From: Paragordius varius
Taxonomy: Eukaryota > Nematomorpha
DNA: 64,000 nt
Direction of reading: 5' to 3'
Assembly (NCBI GenBank): GCA_964247055.1
Contig: OZ176051.1
Coordinates: 7,316,001-7,380,000, forward strand
In this document: positions 14,301-22,800 of the stretch, piece after piece
Layout: each line of letters starts with the position of its first letter
Position numbering within the stretch: position 1 is the first letter of the stretch
Made by a program: the position numbers and the translations under genes
The notes under the pieces: generated by a model
Databases searched by the model: none
What the model was told of the DNA's origin: nothing
What the model saw: only the letters and a program-made list of their open reading frames with translations

Positions 14301-17300
14301 TGCTTGAAAAAATGTTGCGTTTGCTTGAAAAAATGTTGCGTTTGGTTGAAAAAATGTTGCATTTGGTTGAAAAAATGTTGCATTTGGTTGAAAAAATGAT
14401 GTTTTTGCATGAAAAATGGTATATGTGGTAATATTTACATATCGCCAGGTCAGAGTGCAGGCACGGAATTCTATTGAAAGGTGTTTTTACTGGTTTTTCT
14501 GTGTAAGGGGTGTTGTAGCAACTTGGCCATATCTTCTGATCCATTCCGGCCATTTTCCGACTAATGAATGGTTTAAATAATTTGTTTTTTGGCTTAAATG
14601 TTGTGCATTAACGGTATAAGTGAGCTTCAATAATTTTTATTTGACAATATTGCTCTGCTTCCACTAGTCATAGAGTATTACCTTTTTTCCGAAGTAATTT
14701 GGTTTTGATGTTTAGAAACCGGTTGGTAAGGTAAAATTTACGCTACTTCCCCTGGTTTTATAAAATAAAACCTGTTTTCATCATCGATCACATTAATTAC
14801 AAAGGATTATGTATCATAACGTTGAAGAGATTTTCACAAGTCACCTTCCGAATTATTTGACGTTTTCAAATTGTGTAGAACCCGTTCATTGATCTTTTAC
14901 ATTCAAAGATGGGTTCTGATTGTTTTTTGTGTCAGATGTAATGCTTCAACCAATTGCCGTTGATATCAAAATGAGTCATCTTCAAATAGCTTTACACATT
15001 ATCGTCTCCGCAATTGTATAGTGTCCAGCAGAGTGCCAACCCCCGTACAATGAAATCAAACATTTAAATTTCAAAACCATGTTTCACGTGTTTTAATCCA
15101 TATGCATCTACCAGCAAACGATTCATTTTTCTTTTAATATAAGAAAAGCAATGCTTGCTGTAAGTGACATGATTACTGAATGATAAAAACAAGACTCTAA
15201 CTTTTGGCGGATTTAACTGTGTGTGTGTTAGTGAACAAAATGGCTATGTCAAATATCGTCTGCTTACCTTTCACTTAGTTAAACCGGTGATATGACTACT
15301 AGTATAAATATAAATTTCAAAAAATAATTAATTAGGAACTACCAATCAAAACGTTATATAACAAGCGAGGAGTGGAAAATCCTATGGAATAACATTCAAA
15401 TCGCTCATGTCGGAAACATTAGACAAGTAATCTTCATTAAATTAACTTTTGGTCGTTTTCGCAATTTAATAAATTAAAAAATATATGTTGGTGAAATCTT
15501 GGATTACAAAATGCCAGGGAAAGCGGCGTTAATTTAGGAAACTTATTTTAAATTTGTGAAATAAAAAATTAAAATTGCGTTGTGACAATAATTAATTACT
15601 TTACCGTATTTGCATACGGGAAATGACATAATAGCCTCATTAATTAAAAACTCACCACCATTTTTATATATAAAGATGTATTAGGTTAACTGTAGGAAAC
15701 ATAAATGATTTTTTATTATTTATCACTGTAAACTGGAACAAGTTTTTAATTTATGCATAAATTTTTTTTAATATCCATATTATTTCAATTATAATTGAAA
15801 ATTAATCATTATTAAATAATGTCTCTAAACCAGGGGTATCCAACAATTGGCTTTGCGCGCAGCTTGAAATATACATGGGCATTAATTAATATTTTATTAG
15901 ATTTGAAACATAAGGCTGTAAAATGTAAACACAATATAACATTTTTGTGTAGTTTGTTGTCAATTAGCCCGATTTATTTGGATACCCTTGCTGAACCCTA
16001 AATCAAAATAAATATTATATATCTGAAAATTAATTAATTTGTCCTCATTTGTTAATAAATGCCTTTTTATTTTAAAATCTAAAAGAATAAAATTTATAAG
16101 ATTATTGATAACCACCATCTTATATTTTTGTGTTTAGAAACAAATTCAAACAGGAAAATATCAAGGTAAAATAGTTTTCATCAAAAATCTTGCCGCTGAA
16201 CCGAAATTCTCCATTACTCCTGCTTTGCTTGAGGAGATTAACGCCATTAAAAGCATCAATCATGAAAACTTGGGTCATTTTATTGGGATTGCGGTAGAAA
16301 AAAATCGAAATGCAATAATTGTACAATTTCTTGGAAAACGCAACTTATCCGAATTGCTGACGAAAAGCAACCTAAGATTATCTTGGGATATTAAATACTC
16401 TATTATAAATGACATGGTCAAGGTAATAATTTTATTTGTAAATGGTGTCATTTTATATAAAAAAATTTTATTGAATATTTAATATCTTTTAGGGTATGAC
16501 GTATTTGCATTCCAGCCAAATAATATGTCATGGAAGATTGCGCTCATCCAAAGTCATTGTCGATAACCGTTTTGTAGCTAGGATTACTGGATTCGGCCTA
16601 CCGACCATTTATCACAAAAATGTCACTTTCAGCAATTGGGCTGGTAGGCCAAAAAAATATATTAGAGAACTTTTTTGGATTGCACCAGAATTCTTGAGGG
16701 GATCGAATGGAAACGTAACGACGAATAGAGAATCTGATATGGATCAATTTCGATCTTTTCGCAGCAATGTAAGTTTCAGTAACCGTTGTAAAAGATATGA
16801 CGGGCATCGTAGCCAACAGGACCTTGGTTCAAAACTCATGAGATCATGCAGAAGTTTGCAGCACAGTGTACTTGGTAACGCATCAAAATGGTGGAAAAAT
16901 GGTATTCCCAAACCCAAATATTTTTATTGTAATAAATACAAACGTAAGAAATCCAAAATAGCTAATCATACAATCGATGATCAAACAACTGTTACTCAAT
17001 GGCCTCCGTACTTGCGGAAAACGTCAAGTCAAGCCGGAGATATCTACAGTTTTGCCATTATAGTTTCGGAACTTATAACGAACAAACCACCATTCTATTA
17101 CAATGTATTACAGATTGCAAATTTGTATGATGCAACGAACCCAAAACCGTTGCCCCCAACAACATCAAAAAATGATATTAATAAAGATTTAAACCAACAA
17201 AGTAAATTTATAACGTTTATATACTAAAATATCCTCAAAATTGGAGCTTAAGTTTATTAATCCCTACTCAGAGGCAGAAACAGAGAAAAAAAGTCAAAGT

Positions 17301-19822
17301 CTATGTAGAATCATAATCGTATAAAACCTATAAAAATGTCTTCTACAATTTTGATGATTGGCCCCCTTAATATAAACTAAAAACTTATTTAGAGTTATCA
17401 ATTGAATGACATTTTATGATCAATTAAAAGTGTAAGAATATAATGGTTAAAATATTTTACTAAAGCCCATAAAAAGTTTTAATAAATTAATTATATTACA
17501 AACAGAGGCGTAGCTAGAGGGGGGAAAGGGAACTGATGCACCGGGCGCCATAGTTGAAAGGGAGCCGAATTTTAAATTTTTTAATTTTATTTAGAAAAAA
17601 ATAGATATTAAAAAGTTATTATTTTAAGTAAACACATAAAGAAATCACCCATTTATGAGTGACAATGACCTCGATTTGAATATGATTATTTTTTTAAAAT
17701 GGAAGGGGTCGCAGGGAAGGGGAGGGGCCCATTACGAATTCATGCACCGGGGGCCAGAAATGCAAGCTACGCCTTTGATTGCAAATGTGAGATTTGAATA
17801 TATATATATATATATATATATGTAAATGATCAGATATGCAGTCTTTATACAACTATCGATACATGACGGAAATGATTGATGTAATAAAACGGCATGACAC
17901 ACCTTTGTGTAGACCATTTATGGGACCACAACAGCCACAAACTTTGGGATCTTTCGGGAGTACGTTCAATATTAGTTCCGCTTCATCCAATTTAACTGAT
18001 AGTGGTTGGATGATTAATCAAACATCAGGGCTTTTGGAAATGGAGCCGCCTCCAAAAAATAATGTACTTATCCAAAACTCGACTCAATTGATGATAGAAA
18101 ATGATACAATTACTGCTGTACAGATATCTAATCAACAAGATACCATAAGTCAAATAATAGAATTAATATCACAATGCTGGGATGAAATGCCTGAGGAACG
18201 ACCTCGTTTCCCTGACCTAGGATTGATTTATAAAAATATCACGAAACAAATTGATTTTACCAAATTCAGTGAAACCTTGTTGGATAAAATGGATCATTAC
18301 GCTAATAATTTGGAGAGTATTGTAGCTGAAAAAACCGAAGCTTACGTGAAAGAGAAAGAGAGGGGTGATGCAATACTGTACCAAGTTCTTCCCAAGTGAA
18401 ATACTTATGCATACTTTTTTTGAAAAATAGGGGGGCAATCAATACGTTAAAATTATTATTTTTTTAATTTTATATTATTATAATGATTTAGAATTATAGC
18501 GGAAAATTTGAAAAGTGGCGTTAAAATTGAACCAGAAGAATTCGATAGTGTTACCGTATACTTTAATGATATGACAAATTTTATGCAAGTTTCTACTACC
18601 AGTTCAGCCATCGAAGTATAGAATAACACATTAATATTAAAGATTGTGACGTTTTTAAACGACATGTATATACAGTTGGATTCTCTGGTTTCTCAATTCG
18701 ATGTTTACAAGGTAAGTGTTCTGTGTAAGAATATAAATTTTTAAGATTTACCCAGTGTTCGGGCCCAAAACTTTATACTTTATTACAGAAGCGCTTGATA
18801 TCTAAAAAATTTCAAAATGGTTCCAGATATCATTTTTTTTAACTTTTTCATTAAAAAGGGTAGATTTGATTTTGGTCCTTTTTATTTATTTTTGCGGTTT
18901 ATTATTCACATTCTAAAATAAATATTCATTAAAATATAGTCACAAAATCGCATTATCCTAAAAGGAAGGAAACAAAACCAATATTATTTCTAAAAAATTA
19001 AAACGACAACCATTGTAAGTCAACCGTCAGAATCAAAAACGGCTCCAGTTCTAATCCCCGCTTTTATATTTTATAATTTAATTTGATGCCTCTATATATT
19101 ATGCTCCTAAGAGTTAAATGATCATAAATTAATCAGAACAGCGTTAATAACCAATATGTAGGTTGAAACGGTGGGTGATGCATATATGGTAGCATCTGGA
19201 TTACCAATCCGTAATGGAATTATGCATGCCAAAGAAATAGCCCGATTAGCCTTACGAATAAGGGAAGAAATGTCTGTATTTAAAATTAAACACCGGCCAA
19301 CAGAGTCTGTTAATATTCGAATAGGTTTCCACAGCGGTAATTTCAATTTTACATTATATTAAATATTGACTTTTAGGAGGATTTATTAGCTAAAATCAAT
19401 CTTTTTGTTGTTTAAACCTATTTTGTTATTTATGAATTGGGTAGGGCCTTGCGCAGCTGGTATTATTGGACGCAAAATGCCAAGGTACTGTTTGTTTGGA
19501 GATACGGTCAATACTGCTTCAAGGATGGAAACTAACGGAGAAGGTTTAACAATATATTTTTTTAAAGAGTTTTGAGGAAATTTAAAACTTTTATTTCCAT
19601 TCTCATTTTGTAGCATTCAAAATTCATATTAGCCAGGCGTCAAAATTGTTACTTGACCAAATAGGTGGGTTTGAAACCCAGGATAGAGGAATGGTTGAAA
19701 TAAAGGTTAACATAATAATAATTTGGTTTAATGTTAACTTAAATATACATTTTTCCAAATAGGGCAAAGGTCTGATGAATACATTTTGGCTGATAAAAGA
19801 AACCTCAGAATCAAAAACCTAG
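5306..19822 (+). CDS. Receptor-type (particulate) guanylate cyclase, 14 exons
   Basis: Single-pass membrane enzyme making cGMP from GTP. Exons, joined in phase: 5306-6329, 7475-7854, 8180-8309, 9017-9419, 15336-15426, 16138-16422, 16493-17201, 17834-18395, 18492-18615, 18643-18711, 19162-19336, 19445-19543, 19614-19705, 19763-19822 (about 1,400 aa). Exon 1 starts with a signal peptide, followed by an ANF-receptor-like ligand domain ('[12 protein letters not shown]'). Exon 4 ends with the membrane helix. Exon 5 is the juxtamembrane '[12 protein letters not shown]'. Exons 6-8 are the kinase-homology domain, with 'ICHGRLRSS' in place of HRD and 'GFG' in place of DFG, so it is a pseudokinase. It carries unusual inserts of about 100 and 80 residues. 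A dimerisation helix ('YANNLESIV') leads to the cyclase domain: metal site 'YFNDMTNF', '[11 protein letters not shown]', '[17 protein letters not shown]'. The catalytic residues look intact. Exon 10 follows a 27-nt intron. Confidence 0.9.
5701..5730 (+). repeat. (AAT)n run coding poly-asparagine
   Basis: An AAT trinucleotide run inside exon 1 of the guanylate cyclase encodes about ten consecutive Asn residues in the ligand domain, between 'EEA' and 'LSNKN'. It is in frame, likely length-polymorphic, and probably a surface loop. Confidence 0.85.
9438..9448. repeat. Target-site duplication of the LINE, left copy
   Basis: AATATAATTAT at 9438-9448 is repeated exactly at 12656-12666, on either side of the LINE. 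The perfect 11-bp direct repeat fixes both ends of the insertion and points to a recent event. The left copy begins 18 nt after the guanylate cyclase donor site (GT at 9420). Confidence 0.85.
9449..12655 (-). mobile_element. Full-length RTE-like non-LTR retrotransposon (LINE)
   Basis: A 3.2-kb element antisense to the host gene, bounded by perfect 11-bp duplications. On the minus strand it has about 350 bp of G+C-richer leader (from 12655), one uninterrupted 944-codon frame (12304-9470), a very short 3' tail and a small CAA-rich end (CTCAACAACAA). One ORF with endonuclease plus reverse transcriptase, and a short 3' end with simple-sequence tail, is the layout of the RTE clade. Because the frame is open and the duplication perfect, this copy is young and may be competent. 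It sits in intron 5 of the guanylate cyclase. Confidence 0.88.
9470..12304 (-). CDS. LINE ORF: APE-type endonuclease / reverse transcriptase
   Basis: 944-residue protein that nicks target DNA and copies element RNA into it. N-terminal endonuclease, about residues 15-255: 'NMATWNTRG', catalytic 'LSETH', 'IYAPT', 'IIGDFNAII' and 'SDHNLLMAK' in family order. Reverse transcriptase, about 470-730: '[10 protein letters not shown]', '[10 protein letters not shown]', '[15 protein letters not shown]', '[14 protein letters not shown]' and the catalytic 'YADDTVILA'. The C-terminal region ends with '[10 protein letters not shown]' and '[10 protein letters not shown]', usual for RTE-like and related LINEs. 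No RNase H domain is seen. The start is the first Met of the open frame; Met-17, just before the 'ATWNTRG' motif, could be the true start. The frame has no internal stop. Confidence 0.88.
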   Translation of the reverse strand: MESHNSKISSRNLELNMATWNTRGTSDNKLDIIIREMKRLNIHVLGLSETHMQHNSHKIYDNYSFYNSGGELKRNGCGFLISNNLAKHTDIYRPISDRIISLRINTRPQAITIYQIYAPTSVSPEDECEKFYNELQMALCETSKKDITFIIGDFNAIIANDKTDKVTGGKGLGKVKNPRGERLIDFCQQNNLFIANTFFKQPKRRLYTWTSPCRKHRNQINYILGMQKYKSSFQNIRCYSSADCNSDHNLLMAKIKIKLQLPQPQKNFSKTKLNYKLIPADFTPILNNKFESLKYETLNTDDLWSTIHKITIETAKEYIPPATTKNKKFTISQQSIDLIEQRRVAKSKGTPLEYKNINNELQKSIRFDKESHYNTICANLEQAAKFNHNYFSYIKDIQPRKKQIYKGPMSHSNGKLLTDKKGVIKLWEEYIQNLFSKQSNITAMNSEQTYDPPILKEEIEWALKHSSTGKAEGFNDIPTELQRHIPIKLILSLFQKIFNEATFPTDWNKSLVVPIFKKGDPKLCENYRTIALINQTSKVFLKIIQNRLQPYVKPEISMTQAGFREKRGCRDMISNLRWIMEKNCEFQNELHLCFVDFSKAFDTVQHDILWKALKQIGVSDHLIKLIKSIYSNSYLSLNTPHGPTSWSPMNIGLRQGCILSPMLFNIYLECIMRDLNLPGIKVGGHTLTTLHYADDTVILANSQTNLENSLRTFINVCKKYNLTLNLNKTKILHINSPHSYDSLRINGETIQVVNEYTYLGSIINNLSSSSQEIRRRIAIAKCALSSHYKLWKSHDITLKTKIRLVNALIFPIMLYGCESWTIKSEDEKRINAFEMFCWRKILGITWKDKIKNIDIVNKINAQTTLRGKIIKQKFGYFGHIIRGNSLEKDIMLGKVNGKRGRGRRRIRWVDEILSLSKLSLQKLSQKAHDRTEWRKFSYKIANGR
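12815..12976 (-). mobile_element. mariner relic 2, C-terminal part (left of the foldback insert)
   Basis: On the minus strand, 12976-12900 reads '[13 protein letters not shown]', matching the mariner C-terminal block 'GLAEQHF.SYE' that normally follows 'DYHLF'. The 'DYHLF' part lies on the other side of the foldback element, at 14424-14450. The left limit near 12815 is approximate. This is a plain DNA transposon, already broken. Confidence 0.6.
12988..13240 (+). repeat. 21-bp tandem array, left arm
   Basis: About 11 units of a 21-bp minisatellite, with variants at fixed places (CCAAATG, CCAAACG, GCAAAGA, TCATTTT). The order of variants matches the inverted right-arm array unit by unit, so the two arrays share a common origin and have not been shuffled independently. 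Confidence 0.9.
14148..14412 (-). repeat. 21-bp tandem array, right arm
   Basis: About 12 units in inverted orientation. The variant order matches the left arm except for one extra CAACCAAATG-type unit near the outer end, as expected from slippage or unequal exchange after the palindrome formed. Confidence 0.9.
14424..15300 (-). mobile_element. mariner relic 2, main part
   Basis: Minus-strand pieces of mariner transposase: an N-terminal 'NRLLVDAYG' segment near 15100-15130, degraded middle parts, then 'TEKPVKT' and '[12 protein letters not shown]' at about 14425-14500 (family 'AKPVKT' and 'YSPDLAPSDYHLF'). The sequence stops at the edge of the foldback element and resumes on its other side. 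Frames are broken. A GTTAAACCGGT stretch near 15278 is shared with relic 1. Confidence 0.68.
15831..15993. mobile_element. Small hAT-type MITE
   Basis: Starts CAGGGGTATCCAACAATTGG and ends with the inverse of CAAGGGTATCCAAATAAATC. The 'CAGGGGTATCCAA' end is typical of hAT elements. About 163 bp, non-coding, in the guanylate cyclase intron between exons 5 and 6. Flanking 8-bp duplications are not convincing. Confidence 0.6.
17503..17777. mobile_element. hAT MITE with 8-bp target duplication
   Basis: Ends CAGAGGCGTAGCTAGAGG and the inverse of CAAAGGCGTAGCTTGCAT. The flanking octamers are ATTACAAA (17495-17502) and ATTGCAAA (17778-17785), 7 of 8 identical, as expected for hAT. Internal sequence is G-rich near the ends ('GGGGCC'). 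It is non-autonomous and lies in the intron between cyclase exons 7 and 8. A (TA)n run follows just downstream. Confidence 0.82.
17798..17822. repeat. (TA)n microsatellite
   Basis: An uninterrupted TA run 10 bp upstream of the cyclase exon 8 acceptor. Similar runs occur at about 22173-22204, 23515-23541, 24461-24480, 28046-28063, 29895-29916, 43523-43549, 45426-45449 and 51777-51806. Confidence 0.85.
18616..18642 (+). other. 27-nt ultrashort intron in the guanylate cyclase
   Basis: Begins GTATAG and ends AAAG, 27 nt long, in phase 0. Read through, it would place a stop just after 'SSAIE'. Removed, it joins 'SSAIE' to 'IVTFLNDMY', matching the conserved cyclase segment 'P(I/L)(E/Q)VV(D)LLNDLY'. 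The next intron has a normal GTAAGT donor. Confidence 0.7.
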
Positions 19823-19895
19823 ATTAGTGGAGTATATTTATATAGATTTTATTCATTTATATACACATGTATCATTTACATATGAGTAAAAATGT
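19823..19895. other. Convergent 3' ends of the cyclase and GCP3 genes
   Basis: Only 73 bp separate the stop codon of the plus-strand cyclase (TAG at 19820) from that of the minus-strand GCP3 (TAA, complement of 19896-19898). Both transcripts must end in this gap or overlap at their 3' ends. I see no unambiguous AATAAA signal for either. Confidence 0.7.
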
Positions 19896-22800
19896 TTAGT
19901 TCACAAGATTCTGTATTTGACTCATACGAGTTCCAAAGGTAAGGGATGATCTAAGTCTGAGATCAGCATTACGATAGTAATGATTAAAATCAAGTCTAAA
20001 ATTTAGTTGATAAAGGTGGACATTGCTATAAACAGTTTTATTTCCGTAAAATGGTGGCTTATCCAAACCATGCACTCTAGAATCCAAGGCATCCATATTA
20101 TTAATCGTTTCAGCATTGAAATCACCGAAATCAGAATGGGGTGTAATGTTATTCTCAAAACCTGAATGGCTTAGCTTGGTGTTTAAATTGGCAAGGGGTA
20201 GTGGTCGATCCGTTAACATAAATAAGAAATCTTTCATTAAGCTCTAAAAAGCATTTGTAAAATAAAACCATATATCACAAATGTTATCAGTTGAGCGACG
20301 TATTTTTGACTTTATAAGTTTTAAGAAACTATTACAATTAAAATTAATTAATTAACGATTACTTTTTAAAAATAAAGATAGTTTATAAAATTATAAAACC
20401 TTTTTTTAATTGTAATAATTTTTAGGGTGTAATAACTAAATCAACCAGATAGTCAAACGTCAATATTTAAAACAACTTACAAAAAAGAAAAAATATTTCA
20501 GATAAATCTGAAAAATGACATATATATTTTATAAATAAATCATACATCATAAGAGGCTTTGAGCAGATTACATTTCTCCTGAAAAGTAATGAGTTTGTGT
20601 AAAAACGTAGTTTTTGGCACATTAATTTTTTCCTATAAGAAAACATTGAAATGTAATGAGTTAATCTTTGTCTATGTATATATTATATATAAGAGTTTTT
20701 ACCTCAACTGAATTTAAATGATGGCGATTGTCGATTAGATTTTGTATATCTTGATCAACAAGATCACATATATGATTTTCATTCAATTTGCCAGCATAAG
20801 ATAACCGGTGGCCAAAAAGTGTTGTATGCATTTGAAATTGAAGGTTGAGGAAACGTAAAACAAGATCATACAAACTTAGTAAATGGGCATAAAGGGTCTA
20901 ATATAAACACAATAATTTATATATTAGAAGGGTAATCAAAAATTTTATAAAAAATAAAACAAGTTAAAAATATATAATAAAAACTTTATCTTTGGCTGTT
21001 AAAAGAAATCCTTGTAGCAATTTCCAAAGATACTTTTCATGACATGCCACAAGAGAATCAAAATCATGGCCAGAATTCATGATAGATGTAGTGTTCTTTT
21101 TATCATTCAAATCGCTACAATTTTTATCTTGCAAATCTGTGCAATTTTCCTCGTGACTATCAATACATTCGGATTGAATATTTAGGTTTAAATTGGGAGT
21201 ATTTTTATCAGTAGGTTTACATTGTTCATTGTTGTTGGATAAATTTAGGCTCTGCATGAAATCTATCCAAGAACATTCCATTACCTATAGTTTAATAATG
21301 GATAATTATATTCATAATCCGTTTTCGAATTAAAATATTTGAACAGTAAGGCGCATTCAAGGGCAAAAATAACTTATTCAATATATTACCAAATTTTTAA
21401 GAGCTAGCTAAAACATAGGATTAAAAACAAATGTAGAACTTTAATTTTAGTTTATAATTTAATTTATTTTTAACGTTTGAAAAAGATTACTTGTAGTATT
21501 CATTCAATTTTAGCTGAATTAAATTTGCAATAATAAAAATGTATAATTAAAGTTATTTCATAAATAAAATTGGGCTAACTTATAAAGTATAAAATACCTG
21601 TAAAATATAAAATATGGTTAAAATCATATTGTGAGTGAAAATTATCAGCAAAAAATTAAATATACTAAGCTATAAGTATATGAAAAATAATTTAGAAACT
21701 TTAAAATTTTAACCTCGAAATGTAAGTAATATTGTATCTGTTGAATAAAATGGAGCATTGATGTAACAATCGTATGGAAAGCATGTAGTAAAACACCAAT
21801 ACCTACAGCAAAATACATTATTAAATTTTTTATTCAATTTACAATTCATTACAAAAAAATAATATAAGATATTAGAGTAAAAAGTAATCTAAGAAGAATA
21901 CGTTTTCGGTATAATATATGGATCCGTAATATAATATCAGAATCAATGTTGATCATTGGGTTACCGTTTTGGCTAACCTTATCTATATTTAACCATATAT
22001 ATATATACTAATATATTAAAATTGAAATTATATTAGAAATTTCCAACGCGCGATTCGTGAAAAATTGGAAACCATAATTGCAAAAGAATGCTCAAAAATT
22101 TTTAGCAAATTAACACTTATCAAATAAATATTCTCAAATTGTAATATTGTGTTCGCATTATATTAGTTAAAAATAATGATATATATATATATATATATAT
22201 ATATCAAATGCGGCCTGCAAAATCATTTTTTGTGTTGGATATTGATGCTTTAAATAGTTAATTACTTTTGGTAAGTTTAGCCCTAGAAAAAACGAAATTT
22301 GGATAGTTTCGTTGATTTTTCCAAGCTTTACAAAGCTTAAATCCCAACCATTTTGTGCGCCATATTACTAAAAACAAACTTTGGTAATGACTTAACTGGA
22401 CAGGTGTAATGATCTAATGACGTTAAAATATAGTAATAAATGTAAAATTTTCATATAAGTATTTTAATTAAGAGACGGGAAATTTTGATATAATTATTAC
22501 CATAGAAAGCGGTCCATCAATCATATATTTCAAAGAAAAAAGTTCCCACATTGGTATTTGTAATTTATTAGTAACAGCTTGCTAAAAATTTTAACAAAAT
22601 AAATCAATATATTTAATATTTGCAGGATATGATATTATTTAGTTTACTAGTGAATAGACTTACGTTTCAGTTATAATATAATTTATATGAGCACTAAATA
22701 TTCCATATAATGTACATAATAAACCTTTTATACAAGGCCTTAATATTTAGCCAATGCGAATCATGTGTCCGATTATATAAAATGAGATTTTAGTTAAAAT

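Larger units (their letters stand above)
12977..14423. mobile_element. Foldback element with 21-bp repeat arms
   Basis: About 1,447 bp with two long inverted arms, 12977-13412 and 13974-14423, around a loop of about 560 bp. Outer ends are TATACCATTTTTCATGC and its inverse. Each arm is mostly a tandem array of a 21-bp unit (CAACATTTTTTCAAGCAAACG), then about 160 bp of unique sequence. The right arm has one more unit than the left. This resembles Drosophila FB-type foldback elements, whose long inverted repeats are built of short tandem repeats. No transposase. Flanking TATA on both sides may be the target duplication. It is inserted in a mariner relic. Open frames across the arrays are artefacts of a unit length divisible by three. 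Confidence 0.82.
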
